From assembly GCA_007695205.1 (NCBI GenBank), contig REEF01000233.1, forward strand, positions 1-18,278: a stretch of 18,278 bases of DNA, given 5' to 3'. The DNA comes from Planctomycetaceae bacterium (GTDB taxonomy: Bacteria; Planctomycetota; Planctomycetia; Pirellulales; Pirellulaceae). Position numbers and translations under genes: made by a program. Below are positions 1-7,393 of this stretch, in pieces (within the stretch, counting starts at the first letter, position 1; the number at the start of each line of letters is the position of its first letter). A model generated the notes under the pieces. That model worked only from the letters and a program-made list of their open reading frames with translations, made no database searches and was not told where the DNA came from.

Positions 1-26
1 TTCGTTTTGTAACACCCCCGCCCTAT

Positions 27-100
27 GGGGGGGGGTTGTCTTTTGGGGGCTACTATCACCAACTTCTAACGGGGTTGCCCCTAAAACCACCCCCGACCCC
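27..100. repeat. diverged 74-bp inverted-repeat element, 73-bp family
   Basis: The right side (about 74-100) aligns with the right arm of the 73-bp elements at 7394-7466 with one extra base and few mismatches, and ends in the same CCCGACCCC. The left side (27-50) is a G-rich, imperfect complement of it. An ACCAAC core lies at 58-63, close to its place in the intact copies. I read it as a decayed or distantly related fourth copy. It starts 36 nt past the nnrE stop and could also act as a terminator structure for that gene. Homology is judged by eye. Confidence 0.5.
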
Positions 101-136
101 TTCCGCAAAACGCGACAGTAATTCATCTGCCGATCC

Positions 137-850
137 TTAGCTCTTGGTGAAATCGGCGGACGAGGTGAGCAGTTTGTCGATGATGCGTCGCGGTGCGCCG
201 ATATCCAACACGTGCACGTCGCCCAGATACGCTTTGGCCGCTGCGGCATCGAATCCCACCTTCGACGCCACGAAGGTGCAGGTATGATCTGCTCGGAATG
301 TATTGCTGGCGGGCGATCCTGAATCGCAGTCCAACCCGCTGGGCATGTCGACGGCCAATCGGCGAGCCGGGAATTGATTCAGGTGGGGGATCAGTTGATC
401 GAGTGGCGATCGGGGTTCGCCGGAAGCTCCGGTCCCCAACAAGGCATCGACGATCCAGTCCGCATCCTGCAGGATACCGTCCACCGTCGGGCGATCCCAC
501 GAAGACAGCAGGGTCACGGGAATGTCGCAATGCTGCACGATGCGGAAATTCGCCTCGGCATCCCCTCGCAATCGATCGGGGATGCCGACCAGCAAAATGC
601 GTGATTCAAAGCCCCGCAACTGAAGATGACGAGCGATCACGAACCCATCGCCTCCGTTGTTGCCTGGCCCGCAGCAGATCGCCACGGGGCCGCCGATCCC
701 CAGCGACTGGAGGAGATCCACGCAGCCGCGACCGGCGTTTTCCATCAACACCATTCCGGGGATTTCATATTCTTCGATCGCGATCCGATCGACCTGTCGA
801 ACTTGTTCGCGTGTCAGTCGAATCGCATCCAGCGATGGGAACCCATCCAT
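137..850 (-). CDS. nnrE: NAD(P)H-hydrate epimerase (YjeF N-terminal domain protein)
   Basis: This 237-aa cytoplasmic repair enzyme is expected to interconvert the R and S epimers of NAD(P)HX, the hydrated form of NAD(P)H, so that a separate dehydratase can restore the cofactor. The YjeF_N Rossmann-like fold is shown by GPGNNGGDGF at residues 61-70, DALLGTG around 135-141 with the expected active-site Asp135, and VDMPSGLD at 167-174. Only the epimerase domain is present. The dehydratase (NnrD) domain fused to it in many bacteria is absent, so that activity must be encoded elsewhere. The ATG at 848-850 is preceded 7 nt upstream by AGGAGG (complement of 858-863), which supports this start. The gene diverges from the FmdB-type gene across about 100 bp. 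Confidence 0.93.
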   Translation of the reverse strand: MDGFPSLDAIRLTREQVRQVDRIAIEEYEIPGMVLMENAGRGCVDLLQSLGIGGPVAICCGPGNNGGDGFVIARHLQLRGFESRILLVGIPDRLRGDAEANFRIVQHCDIPVTLLSSWDRPTVDGILQDADWIVDALLGTGASGEPRSPLDQLIPHLNQFPARRLAVDMPSGLDCDSGSPASNTFRADHTCTFVASKVGFDAAAAKAYLGDVHVLDIGAPRRIIDKLLTSSADFTKS

Positions 851-951
851 CCTTCGGCCTCCTGCGGTAAAATTGCCTATCGCAAAGCCAGATGGCCCGC
901 TAAAATACTGACGAAGATTTTGACCATAATTTCATCAAGGAGTCTCTTATC

Positions 952-1185
952 ATGCCTTTGTACGAGTATAGTTGCAACCAGTGCCACAGCGAATTCGAGT
1001 TACTGATTCGAGGCGATCATCAGCCACAGTGCCCTGAATGTGGCAGTCATCGGCTGGAAAAGCAGTTGAGCGTCCCGGCCGCTCATATGGCCAGCAGCGA
1101 TTCTTTGCCGATGTGTCCCAGCCCTGCGGCCGGCACTTGCGGCCTGCCGCAATGCGGCTCGGGCGGCTGCGCCTTCGGCGGCTGA
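952..1185 (+). CDS. FmdB-family zinc-ribbon protein
   Basis: A 77-aa protein opening with MPLYEYSC, the usual start of FmdB/CxxC_CXXC_SSSS regulatory proteins. Cys8/Cys11 and Cys27/Cys30 form a treble CxxC...CxxC zinc ribbon. The C-terminal third is Cys/Gly rich and ends CGSGGCAFGG, a tail seen in many members of the family. FmdB was named as a putative regulator of formamidase expression, but the role of most homologues is unknown, and no DNA target can be read from this sequence. AAGGAG at 937-942 lies 9 nt before the ATG. A TAAAAT at 901-906 could be a -10 box but lacks a convincing -35. The gene appears monocistronic, because an 85-bp inverted repeat separates it from the next gene. Confidence 0.88.
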   Translation: MPLYEYSCNQCHSEFELLIRGDHQPQCPECGSHRLEKQLSVPAAHMASSDSLPMCPSPAAGTCGLPQCGSGGCAFGG

Positions 1186-1212
1186 TCCCGGCCTGCCTCC
1201 CTACTTGGGCGG

Positions 1213-1242
1213 TTGACTTGCAGGAACTGGCGGTGGTACGAT
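1213..1242 (+). promoter_or_regulatory. candidate sigma70-type promoter of the aminotransferase cluster
   Basis: TTGACT at 1213-1218 and TACGAT at 1237-1242 are separated by 18 nt (5/6 and 4/6 matches to the consensus boxes). Transcription from here would start near 1249 and give a leader of roughly 190 nt that includes the 85-bp inverted repeat before the first aminotransferase. Only 33 nt separate that repeat from the start codon, which argues for a promoter upstream of it. This is a match by eye only. Confidence 0.45.
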
Positions 1243-1324
1243 GCGTGTTTGGTGGTTGCGTGCTCGGTCCGGCATCGGATTCCGTGGGCGATGCCCCTCT
1301 GAGCCCGCTTTTCGCATCGCTGCC

Positions 1325-1409
1325 GCGTAGAAAAAGGGGTCGGACCCCTTTTGCCGGAACGGCCCGTAGGGTGCTTCGCACAAAAGGGGTCCGACCCCTT
1401 TTTCTACGC
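1325..1409. repeat. 85-bp inverted-repeat element, copy 1
   Basis: Perfect 28-bp inverted arms (1325-1352 and 1382-1409) enclose a 29-nt centre. Each arm is also nearly palindromic in itself (AAAAGGGGTC next to GACCCCTTTT), so the RNA could fold as one long stem or as two short hairpins ending in U runs. Copy 2 at 5608-5692 is in the same orientation and differs at only two positions by eye. The element ends 33 nt before the first aminotransferase start. Spurious reading frames through it give KGSDPFF-like peptides. It resembles REP- or MITE-type non-autonomous elements; no transposase is in the window. Confidence 0.92.
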
Positions 1410-1442
1410 CGTGGTACTACGATCGATGGAAAGGGGTGTTCG

Positions 1443-2804
1443 ATGACCGACCGCAAGAAGAATCGTCGCGAGTTCATCGAGGCGGTGGGCGCTGTAGGCG
1501 CCACGTCGGCGCTGCTTGGAAATAGCAGTGCGCTGGGAAATGTTTCGGCCGCTGCTTCACAACAACTGGCGATCGACGGGGGAACGCCCGTGCGATCCAG
1601 CATGTTGGGCTCGGGGCCGTATGGAACCATGTTCTACGACGAAGTCGAGGAGCAGGAACTGTTGGCCGTCTTGCGTTCGCGGTCCCCGTTCCGACGCGCC
1701 GGTGGCAAGGTCGTCCAGTTCGAACGAGACTACGCATCGCACATCGGCGCGAAATTCGCGCTGGCCGTCACGTCGGGGACCACCGCCCTGTACACGGCCA
1801 TGGCGGCTTTGGAAGTGGGACCGGGCGACGAGGTGATCCTGCCCGCCTGGAACTGGTACGCCGACTATGACGTGATCGTGTTGGCCGGTGCGCTGCCGGT
1901 GTTTGCCGAGATCGATGATTCGTTCAACATCGACCCGGCGGATATCGAGCGGCACATCACGCCGCGGACCAAAGCCATCATCGCGGCTCATCTGGAAGGC
2001 TGTCCTTGCGACATGGATGCGATCCTGGCGGTCGCTCGGAAGCACGATCTGCGAGTTCTGGAAGATTGTGCGCAGTGTGCCGGCGGCCAATACCAGGGGA
2101 AGTATGTCGGCACGATCGGCGATATCGGCATCAATAGTTTTCAGTTGAGCAAGACGATCACCTCCGGCGAGGGCGGGGCCGTCACGACCAACGACCCCAC
2201 GCTGTACGAACGCGCGGTACGATTCCACGATGTAGGGGTCACCGGCCGAGCGTACAACGATTCGATCGGCAGCGGCGTGCTGGCCAGTTTCGCCTCGTGC
2301 AATTTCCGCATGAACGAGTTCACGGCGGCCGTGCTGTGCGGCCAGCTCCGCAAACTGGAGACCATCTGTTCTTCGCTTCGCGCCAACGCCAAGCAGGTTC
2401 GCGAGGGCATCGCGGACCTGCCCGACCTGAAGCTGCGCCGATCGGGCGATATCGAGGGCGATCTGGGGATGCGGGTCTTCTTGGATTGGGGCGATCGGGA
2501 CCGCCGTGATCGGTTCCTGCGCGCGGTTCGAGCCGAAGGGATCTCCGCCAACGGACCGGCCGGGTCGGTGATCCTGCCGGTCAGCTCGCGGATCGCCAAT
2601 AAATCCACGGTCCATCCCGATTGGCCGTCGTTCAATACACCCGAGGGCAAATCGATCCGCTACGGCGCCGAATGCTGTCCGCGGACGATCGACATCATCA
2701 ACCGTTACGGCGGCGTAACCATCGGACCCGGGTACACCGAGCAGGACGTGGACGATGTGATCGCCGCGATCCGCAAGGTGTATCTGGCAATGCATACGGC
2801 ATAG
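1443..2804 (+). CDS. Tat-exported DegT/DnrJ/EryC1-family PLP aminotransferase, paralogue 1
   Basis: A 453-aa fold-type I PLP enzyme of the DegT/AHBA-synthase group, whose members usually transaminate keto-sugars. A Tat leader precedes the enzyme: Arg8-Arg9 in NRREFI, then a small hydrophobic Ala/Gly-rich stretch to about residue 38. The mature part opens with LAIDGGTPVR, shared in form with the two downstream paralogues. PLP-site features are LEDCAQ (cofactor-ring Asp) and the Schiff-base Lys237 in QLSKTITSGEGG, so the active site looks intact. An in-frame extension upstream runs through the repeat and is rejected in favour of the ATG at 1443, which follows a purine-rich AAAGGGG and gives the Tat leader. 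The substrate is unknown. Amination or deamination of an extracytoplasmic sugar is an inference; 69 nt separate it from paralogue 2. Confidence 0.87.
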   Translation: MTDRKKNRREFIEAVGAVGATSALLGNSSALGNVSAAASQQLAIDGGTPVRSSMLGSGPYGTMFYDEVEEQELLAVLRSRSPFRRAGGKVVQFERDYASHIGAKFALAVTSGTTALYTAMAALEVGPGDEVILPAWNWYADYDVIVLAGALPVFAEIDDSFNIDPADIERHITPRTKAIIAAHLEGCPCDMDAILAVARKHDLRVLEDCAQCAGGQYQGKYVGTIGDIGINSFQLSKTITSGEGGAVTTNDPTLYERAVRFHDVGVTGRAYNDSIGSGVLASFASCNFRMNEFTAAVLCGQLRKLETICSSLRANAKQVREGIADLPDLKLRRSGDIEGDLGMRVFLDWGDRDRRDRFLRAVRAEGISANGPAGSVILPVSSRIANKSTVHPDWPSFNTPEGKSIRYGAECCPRTIDIINRYGGVTIGPGYTEQDVDDVIAAIRKVYLAMHTA

Positions 2805-2873
2805 ATCGTGGTGCGATCGGCATCATCGCCATCTGATTTCTGATACCGGACTGACACGGGAGGATTTTCGAGC

Positions 2874-4211
2874 ATGTCTAACGTACCCAACATCAATCGG
2901 CGGCAGTTCGTCGCAGGCTCATCCGGGTTGCTGATGGCCGGCGCGGTCCATGCTTCTCAGGCAGCAGCAGCCCAGCCGGAGGGCTCGAAGCTGGCCATCC
3001 ATGGCGGCGACAAGGCCGTCCAGCAGTCGGTGTCCTACACGCCTCGTTGGGGCGATCCCGAGCGGGAGCAGTTGGAAGCGATGCTGCGTCAGAACACGTT
3101 GTTCTACTGGGGTGGGCCGCAGACCAAGCTGTTGATCGAGCGGTTTCGCGAGTATTGCCCGCTGGAATATGTCCACACGTGCTCGTCCGGCACCGCGGCG
3201 ATTCATATCGCCGTCGCTGCGGCGGGCATCGGACTGGGCGATGAAGTCATCACCTCGCCGATCACCGATATCGGCACCGTGATCGGCGTGCTGTACCAAG
3301 GAGCGGTGCCGGTCTTTGCAGACGTCGGAGCCGGGCACTGCAACCTGGACATCGAGGACGTGCGGCGGAGGATCACGCCCAAGACGAAAGCCATCATCCC
3401 CGTCCACCTGACGGGCAATCCCTGCGACATGGACGCGATCATGGCGATCGCCGAAGAGCACGATCTGATCGTCATCGAGGACTGCTGCCAGGCCTGGGGG
3501 GCTCGATCGCGAGGGCGACCGATCGGGACCGTGGGGCATTTCGCTTGTTTTTCGCTGCAGAATTCCAAGCATGTCACCTGCGGTGATGGCGGGGTGGTGG
3601 CCAGTGGCGATGACCGGTTTGGACCGCTGCTGCAGCGTTTCGGCGACAAAGGAGCCGCTCGAGGCGTCACGCGCGAAGGCGGTGGGTTCCGTGCGTTTGC
3701 TACCAATTATCGGATGAGCGAGCCGCAAGCGGCCGTGGTGGCTGGCCAATTGACGCGGCTGGAGCAGATCGCCGCCCAACGCGCCCGGCTGGGAAATCTG
3801 TTGACCGAGCACATCGCGGATATTCCCGGCATCGTCCCCCACGAAGTGCACCCGGAAGATCGAGCCGTGTACTGGTTCTACATGTTCCGCGTCCACCCGG
3901 ATGCCTTCCGGATCAACCGGGATGATTTCGCCAGGACGCTGCGAGCCGAGGGGGCCCCGGCGTCGGGTGGCTATATCGGGGTGCCGCTGTACGGAGAACC
4001 CGTCTTTCGGGAACACGGATTCATCGCCGGCCGATGGCCCGTCAAGGAATTCGGGCTGACCGAGATGGATTTCTCCACGCATCAGTGCGCGGAAGCCGAG
4101 GCCATCCTGGCGGACATGATCCGGGTGACGATCAACGAGAATATGACCGAAGACTACATCCTGCAGGTCGCCCAGTCTATCCGCAAGGTCGCAGAGCACT
4201 TCGCGGTTTGA
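2874..4211 (+). CDS. Tat-exported DegT/DnrJ/EryC1-family PLP aminotransferase, paralogue 2
   Basis: A 445-aa paralogue of its two neighbours. The Tat leader has Arg9-Arg10 in NRRQFV, a hydrophobic core GLLMAG and an Ala-rich AxA-type cleavage region near residues 26-33. The enzyme part starts KLAIHGG. VIEDCCQAWG holds the PLP-ring Asp, and Lys232 in QNSKHVTCGDGG is the predicted Schiff-base lysine. The usual GEGG after this lysine reads GDGG here, a conservative change that may mark a distinct subgroup. GGGAGG at 2858-2863, 10 nt before the ATG, supports the start. Catalytic type is confident from the motifs; the substrate and the need for three paralogues are not known. It probably shares a transcript with paralogues 1 and 3. 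Confidence 0.9.
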   Translation: MSNVPNINRRQFVAGSSGLLMAGAVHASQAAAAQPEGSKLAIHGGDKAVQQSVSYTPRWGDPEREQLEAMLRQNTLFYWGGPQTKLLIERFREYCPLEYVHTCSSGTAAIHIAVAAAGIGLGDEVITSPITDIGTVIGVLYQGAVPVFADVGAGHCNLDIEDVRRRITPKTKAIIPVHLTGNPCDMDAIMAIAEEHDLIVIEDCCQAWGARSRGRPIGTVGHFACFSLQNSKHVTCGDGGVVASGDDRFGPLLQRFGDKGAARGVTREGGGFRAFATNYRMSEPQAAVVAGQLTRLEQIAAQRARLGNLLTEHIADIPGIVPHEVHPEDRAVYWFYMFRVHPDAFRINRDDFARTLRAEGAPASGGYIGVPLYGEPVFREHGFIAGRWPVKEFGLTEMDFSTHQCAEAEAILADMIRVTINENMTEDYILQVAQSIRKVAEHFAV

Positions 4212-4248
4212 ACGACGAACAACAGGTGCGGGGCGACCTGCCCGTCGT
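4212..4248 (+). other. intercistronic two-part stem between paralogues 2 and 3
   Basis: An outer 6-bp stem (ACGACG 4212-4217 with CGTCGT 4243-4248) encloses an inner 5-bp stem (CAGGT 4223-4227 with ACCTG 4236-4240), starting directly at the stop codon of paralogue 2. No run of T follows closely, so it is not a good intrinsic terminator. It may stabilise mRNA ends, or be chance. Confidence 0.3.
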
Positions 4249-4285
4249 CTCGTTTCCCTTCGCATGAACTTGAAAGGATCGAAAG

Positions 4286-5605
4286 ATGGAAAGCAAGCCC
4301 TACAATCGGCGACAGTTCGTCGCCGCCACATCCGCCGGAACGTTGGCTGCCGCGACCGCTCCGGCCATGACCGCTCCGGCCGCCGCACACCGTACGGCCA
4401 GCAAGCTGGCGGTACGCGGTGGTACGCCCATACGCACCCAAGGGTTCCCCGGTTGGCCGGTTTGGGATCCGCAACGCGACGAGCAACTGGTGCTGTCCGT
4501 GCTGCGCAGTGGTGTCTGGTCTCGGGCCAAGGTCGTGTCGCAGTTCGAACAGCAGTATGCTCAGTTGCTGGGTGCCAAACGCTGCCTGGCGACCACCCAT
4601 GGAACCACCGCGTTGATCACGGCACTGAATGCCCTGGACATCGGTGTGGGCGACGAGGTGCTGGTGGGTCCCTATACGTTCGTGGCCTCGATCAGCGTCA
4701 TCTTCCTGTCCGGCGCGCTGCCGATCATGGTCGACACGGACCCGGAAACCTTCCTGGTCAACCCCGACAAGCTGGAAGAGAAGATCACGCCCAACACGCG
4801 AGCCATCCTGCCGGTGCATATCTACGGCTTGCCCTGCGATATGACCAGGATCAACGCGATCGCCAAGAAGCATGATCTGCTGGTCGTCGAGGACGCCTGC
4901 CAGGCTTGGCTGGCGGAGATCGGCGGGAAGAAGTGCGGGACGCTGGGCGATCTGGGGTGCTTCAGCTTCCAGAATTCCAAGCACCTGACCTGCGGCGAGG
5001 GCGGCGCCATCACGGGCGATGATGATCAGGTGATGGACCGAGCCGTGTCGTATCACGATTTCGGACGCGGCGGACCTCGCCTGGGTTCGAAATGCCGGAT
5101 GACCGAGTTCCAGGCGGCCATCCTATTGGCTCAGATGCAGCGATTGGAACAGCAGACTCAGCGGCGTTGGGAAAACGCCACGTACCTGACGTCCAAACTG
5201 CAGGGGATTCCCGGGATCTACCCGCACCGGTTGTACCAGGGCGTCGATCGGGCCGCTTATCACCTGTACCCGCTGCGCTATGTGGCGGCCGAGTTCAACG
5301 GCGTTCCTCGCGATCGATTCCTGACGGCGTTGCGAGCCGAGGGCATTCCGTGCACGGGCGGCTACGGGCGGCTGAACAAGGCGCCGTTCATGGAACATAC
5401 GCTCAGCTCGCGAAACTTCACGCGAATGTACTCGCCGGAACAGTTGGACCACTGCCGGGCGCAGATCGAATGCCCCGATAACGATCGACTGTGCAGCGAG
5501 GCGGTATGTTTCAGCCAACGAGTCCTGCTGGGGACCAAGGAGGACATGGATGACATCGCCAAGGCGATCATCAAGATCGTCGAGAACCGCGAGCAGTTGG
5601 TTTAG
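4286..5605 (+). CDS. Tat-exported DegT/DnrJ/EryC1-family PLP aminotransferase, paralogue 3
   Basis: A 439-aa DegT-family enzyme, third of the tandem set. Arg8-Arg9 in NRRQFV begins a Tat leader with an Ala/Thr-rich core and several AxA sites up to about residue 35. The mature part starts KLAVRGGTPIR. VVEDACQAW holds the PLP-ring Asp and Lys232, at the same residue number as in paralogue 2, lies in QNSKHLTCGEGG. The C terminus is a normal DegT small domain ending in a helix (DDIAKAIIKIVENRE), so the gene is full length. AAAGGA at 4273-4278 sits 7 nt before the ATG. The stop is followed after 2 nt by the second 85-bp repeat, whose right arm (GACCCC then T5) is a plausible terminator. The sugar substrate is unknown. 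Confidence 0.9.
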   Translation: MESKPYNRRQFVAATSAGTLAAATAPAMTAPAAAHRTASKLAVRGGTPIRTQGFPGWPVWDPQRDEQLVLSVLRSGVWSRAKVVSQFEQQYAQLLGAKRCLATTHGTTALITALNALDIGVGDEVLVGPYTFVASISVIFLSGALPIMVDTDPETFLVNPDKLEEKITPNTRAILPVHIYGLPCDMTRINAIAKKHDLLVVEDACQAWLAEIGGKKCGTLGDLGCFSFQNSKHLTCGEGGAITGDDDQVMDRAVSYHDFGRGGPRLGSKCRMTEFQAAILLAQMQRLEQQTQRRWENATYLTSKLQGIPGIYPHRLYQGVDRAAYHLYPLRYVAAEFNGVPRDRFLTALRAEGIPCTGGYGRLNKAPFMEHTLSSRNFTRMYSPEQLDHCRAQIECPDNDRLCSEAVCFSQRVLLGTKEDMDDIAKAIIKIVENREQLV

Positions 5606-5607
5606 AC

Positions 5608-5692
5608 GCGAAGAAAAAGGGGTCGGACCCCTTTTGCCGGAACGGCCCGTAGGGTGCTTTGCACAAAAGGGGTCCGACCCCTTTTTCTACGC
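5608..5692. repeat. 85-bp inverted-repeat element, copy 2
   Basis: Same length, orientation and sequence as the element at 1325-1409, with two differences by eye: T to A at position 4 of the left arm, and C to T near the end of the central segment. Arms are 5608-5635 and 5665-5692. It begins 2 nt after the stop of the third aminotransferase and may terminate that transcript, since AAAAGGGGTC/GACCCCTTTTT is a strong stem with a U tract. Together the two copies bracket exactly the three aminotransferase genes. Confidence 0.92.
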
Positions 5693-5743
5693 TTGTTTGC
5701 GGCGTAGGCCCTGGCGTGATAGATTAGGGACGGTTGTAGACGA

Positions 5744-5766
5744 TCGGCCGGTACCGTGCCGGCCGA
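5744..5766 (+). other. short hairpin in the leader of the oxidoreductase gene
   Basis: TCGGCCGG (5744-5751) and CCGGCCGA (5759-5766) form a perfect 8-bp stem with a 7-nt loop, 51 nt before the GTG start at 5818. There is no T run, so it is not a typical terminator. It may be a leader structure or a dyad for a DNA-binding protein. No convincing promoter was found between 5693 and 5817. Confidence 0.4.
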
Positions 5767-5817
5767 AGTCTGTTGGAAAGGCATGATCGGATTGTTCCAG
5801 CGCGAGGAGGAACCGTT

Positions 5818-7137
5818 GTGAGTTCGAAAACCAATCGGCGAAACTTTTTGCGAGTCGGCGTCGCCACCGGCGCGGCAGCGATGGCGGCACCATGGATCCT
5901 GCCCGCGACGGCTCGAGGCGCCAACGAGCGCATCGTGTTGGGCGGGATCGGCGTGGGAAACATGGGCAGCGGCCTGGTGCGCTCGTTCGCCCGATCGTGC
6001 GACATCGCCGCCATCTCGGACGTCTACCTGCCTCGCGCTGAACAAGTTGCCGAATCGGTCGGTGCCAAGCTTGTCTACCAGGATTATCGTCAATTGCTGG
6101 ACCAGAAGGACATCGACGCGGTCATCATCGCCACGCCGCACGGATGGCACGCGTTGAACTGCATCCACGCAGCCCAAGCGGGCAAGGACATCTACTGCGA
6201 AAAACCGCTGACCTACTCGATCCTGGAAGGCCGTCGCGTTGTCCAGGCCGTCCGCAAGTACGATCGCGTGCTACAGACCGGCAGCCAGCAGCGATCGGGT
6301 TCGCACGAGTACAACGGCTGCATGCACGTCCGCAACGGAGCCATCGGCAAGCTGACGCACGTATTCGCCTCGAACTACCACAGCCCCATGGAACCGGTGT
6401 GGCCTCGAGAAGAGATCCCCGAGGGCTTGGATTGGGATCGGTGGTGCGGGGCGGCGGAACCGCCGCCCTTCAACTTTGTCATCTGGGACAACCGCAGCAA
6501 CCCCAGTTGGGTTTCCATCCGTCCGTTCTCCGGCGGCGAAGTCACCGACTGGGGCAGCCACGGTCTCGATATGGCTCAATGGGGTCTGGGCATGGATGAC
6601 AGCGGCCCCGAGGAAGTGTGGACCGAGGGCGAGCCGTTCACGCCGCTGGACAGTACGCCCGAAGCGCCCGGTGGTCGGCATCGCGGCGTCAATGCACCGC
6701 AAGTCTTCATGAGATATCCGGGGGATATCGTCATGCAGTTAAGCGGAGGCCCGGGCAACAGCGGCGTGCGATTCGTCGGAGAAGAAGGCAGCATCACCGT
6801 CACACGCGGCCGCTTCCAATCCGATCCGGCCGAGCTGGCCGCCGAGCCGCTCAGCGACCCCGAAGTTCAACTGTATCGCAGCACCAACCATCACAACGAC
6901 TGGCTGCAGTGCATCAAGGAACGCCGCGACCCGGTAGCCAACGTCGAGGTCGGTCATCGATCGGCCACGGTCTGCCATCTGATGAACATCGCTCGCTGGG
7001 TGAGTCAAGTGACCGGCGAAACCGGACAGCGGTTGAAGTGGGACGCGGTCAACGAACGGTTCACCAACAGCCCGGAAGCCAATCAGTTCCTCGACCGGCC
7101 CCGGCGCAATGGCTACGAACTGCCCGACCAGGTGTGA
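5818..7137 (+). CDS. Tat-exported Gfo/Idh/MocA-family oxidoreductase
   Basis: A 439-aa NAD(P)-dependent oxidoreductase, a family acting on sugars, inositols and related polyols. Arg7-Arg8 in NRRNFLR starts a classic Tat leader ending near the ATARGA region (about 30-35). The Rossmann loop is GGIGVGNMG at 42-50 and the signature EKP is at 128-130. D244 and H248 in TDWGSHGLDMAQWG match the active-site region of the secreted planctomycete-type members. Length is normal for this subfamily. The GTG at 5818 is chosen because GAGGAGG (5804-5810) sits 7 nt upstream; an in-frame TTG at 5773 has no such site. Glucose-fructose oxidoreductase of Zymomonas is the precedent for a Tat-exported relative with tightly held NADP. 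It may oxidise or reduce a substrate handled by the adjacent aminotransferases; this is inference. Confidence 0.92.
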   Translation: MSSKTNRRNFLRVGVATGAAAMAAPWILPATARGANERIVLGGIGVGNMGSGLVRSFARSCDIAAISDVYLPRAEQVAESVGAKLVYQDYRQLLDQKDIDAVIIATPHGWHALNCIHAAQAGKDIYCEKPLTYSILEGRRVVQAVRKYDRVLQTGSQQRSGSHEYNGCMHVRNGAIGKLTHVFASNYHSPMEPVWPREEIPEGLDWDRWCGAAEPPPFNFVIWDNRSNPSWVSIRPFSGGEVTDWGSHGLDMAQWGLGMDDSGPEEVWTEGEPFTPLDSTPEAPGGRHRGVNAPQVFMRYPGDIVMQLSGGPGNSGVRFVGEEGSITVTRGRFQSDPAELAAEPLSDPEVQLYRSTNHHNDWLQCIKERRDPVANVEVGHRSATVCHLMNIARWVSQVTGETGQRLKWDAVNERFTNSPEANQFLDRPRRNGYELPDQV

Positions 7138-7220
7138 CGATGGTGTTCGTCGAATCACGTTGTAAGCATCGGCCAGGAGTTTCTTGTCAATCAAGGTAGC
7201 CTTGCACGGTTGACGCGGGC

Positions 7221-7293
7221 GGGGTCGGGAGTCGTTTTCGGGCAACGACCGACCATGTGGAACACGCTTTCTCCGAAAACGACTCCCGACCCC
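7221..7293 (+). repeat. 73-bp inverted-repeat element, copy A
   Basis: Arms 7221-7241 and 7273-7293 are perfect 21-bp complements, starting GGGGTCGGGAGTCGTTTTCG. The centre is asymmetric and contains CGACCGACCATGTGGAA. The orientation is called + by this core. It matches copies B and C in length and core. Lies 83 nt past the oxidoreductase stop. Confidence 0.9.
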
Positions 7294-7300
7294 TTGCGCT

Positions 7301-7366
7301 GGAGTTCACGATTTATCGTGTCGGTGCACGTGAGCTGAGCCGGGGACACGATGACCCGTGAACTCC
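7301..7366. repeat. 66-bp inverted-repeat element of a different family
   Basis: GGAGTTCACG (7301-7310) pairs with CGTGAACTCC (7357-7366), and ATCGTGTC (7315-7322) with GACACGAT (7345-7352). Overall this gives 22-bp arms with 19 pairs and a 22-nt centre. It sits in the 100-nt gap between the 73-bp elements A and B and shares no obvious sequence with them. Confidence 0.75.
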
Positions 7367-7393
7367 AACCTCCGGAACCGGCTGGAACGCAGC

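Noticed and set aside
1038..1442. Upstream extension of the first aminotransferase
   Set aside because: It overlaps the FmdB-type gene in another frame and runs through the 85-bp repeat. The ATG at 1443 gives a proper Tat leader.
1557..2795. Long minus-strand open frame (412 codons) opposite the first aminotransferase
   Set aside because: It mirrors a clear DegT coding frame; its translation is Arg/Asp-rich with no domain motif. Similar antisense frames at 2919-4388, 4154-5056 and 12931-14106 are rejected for the same reason.
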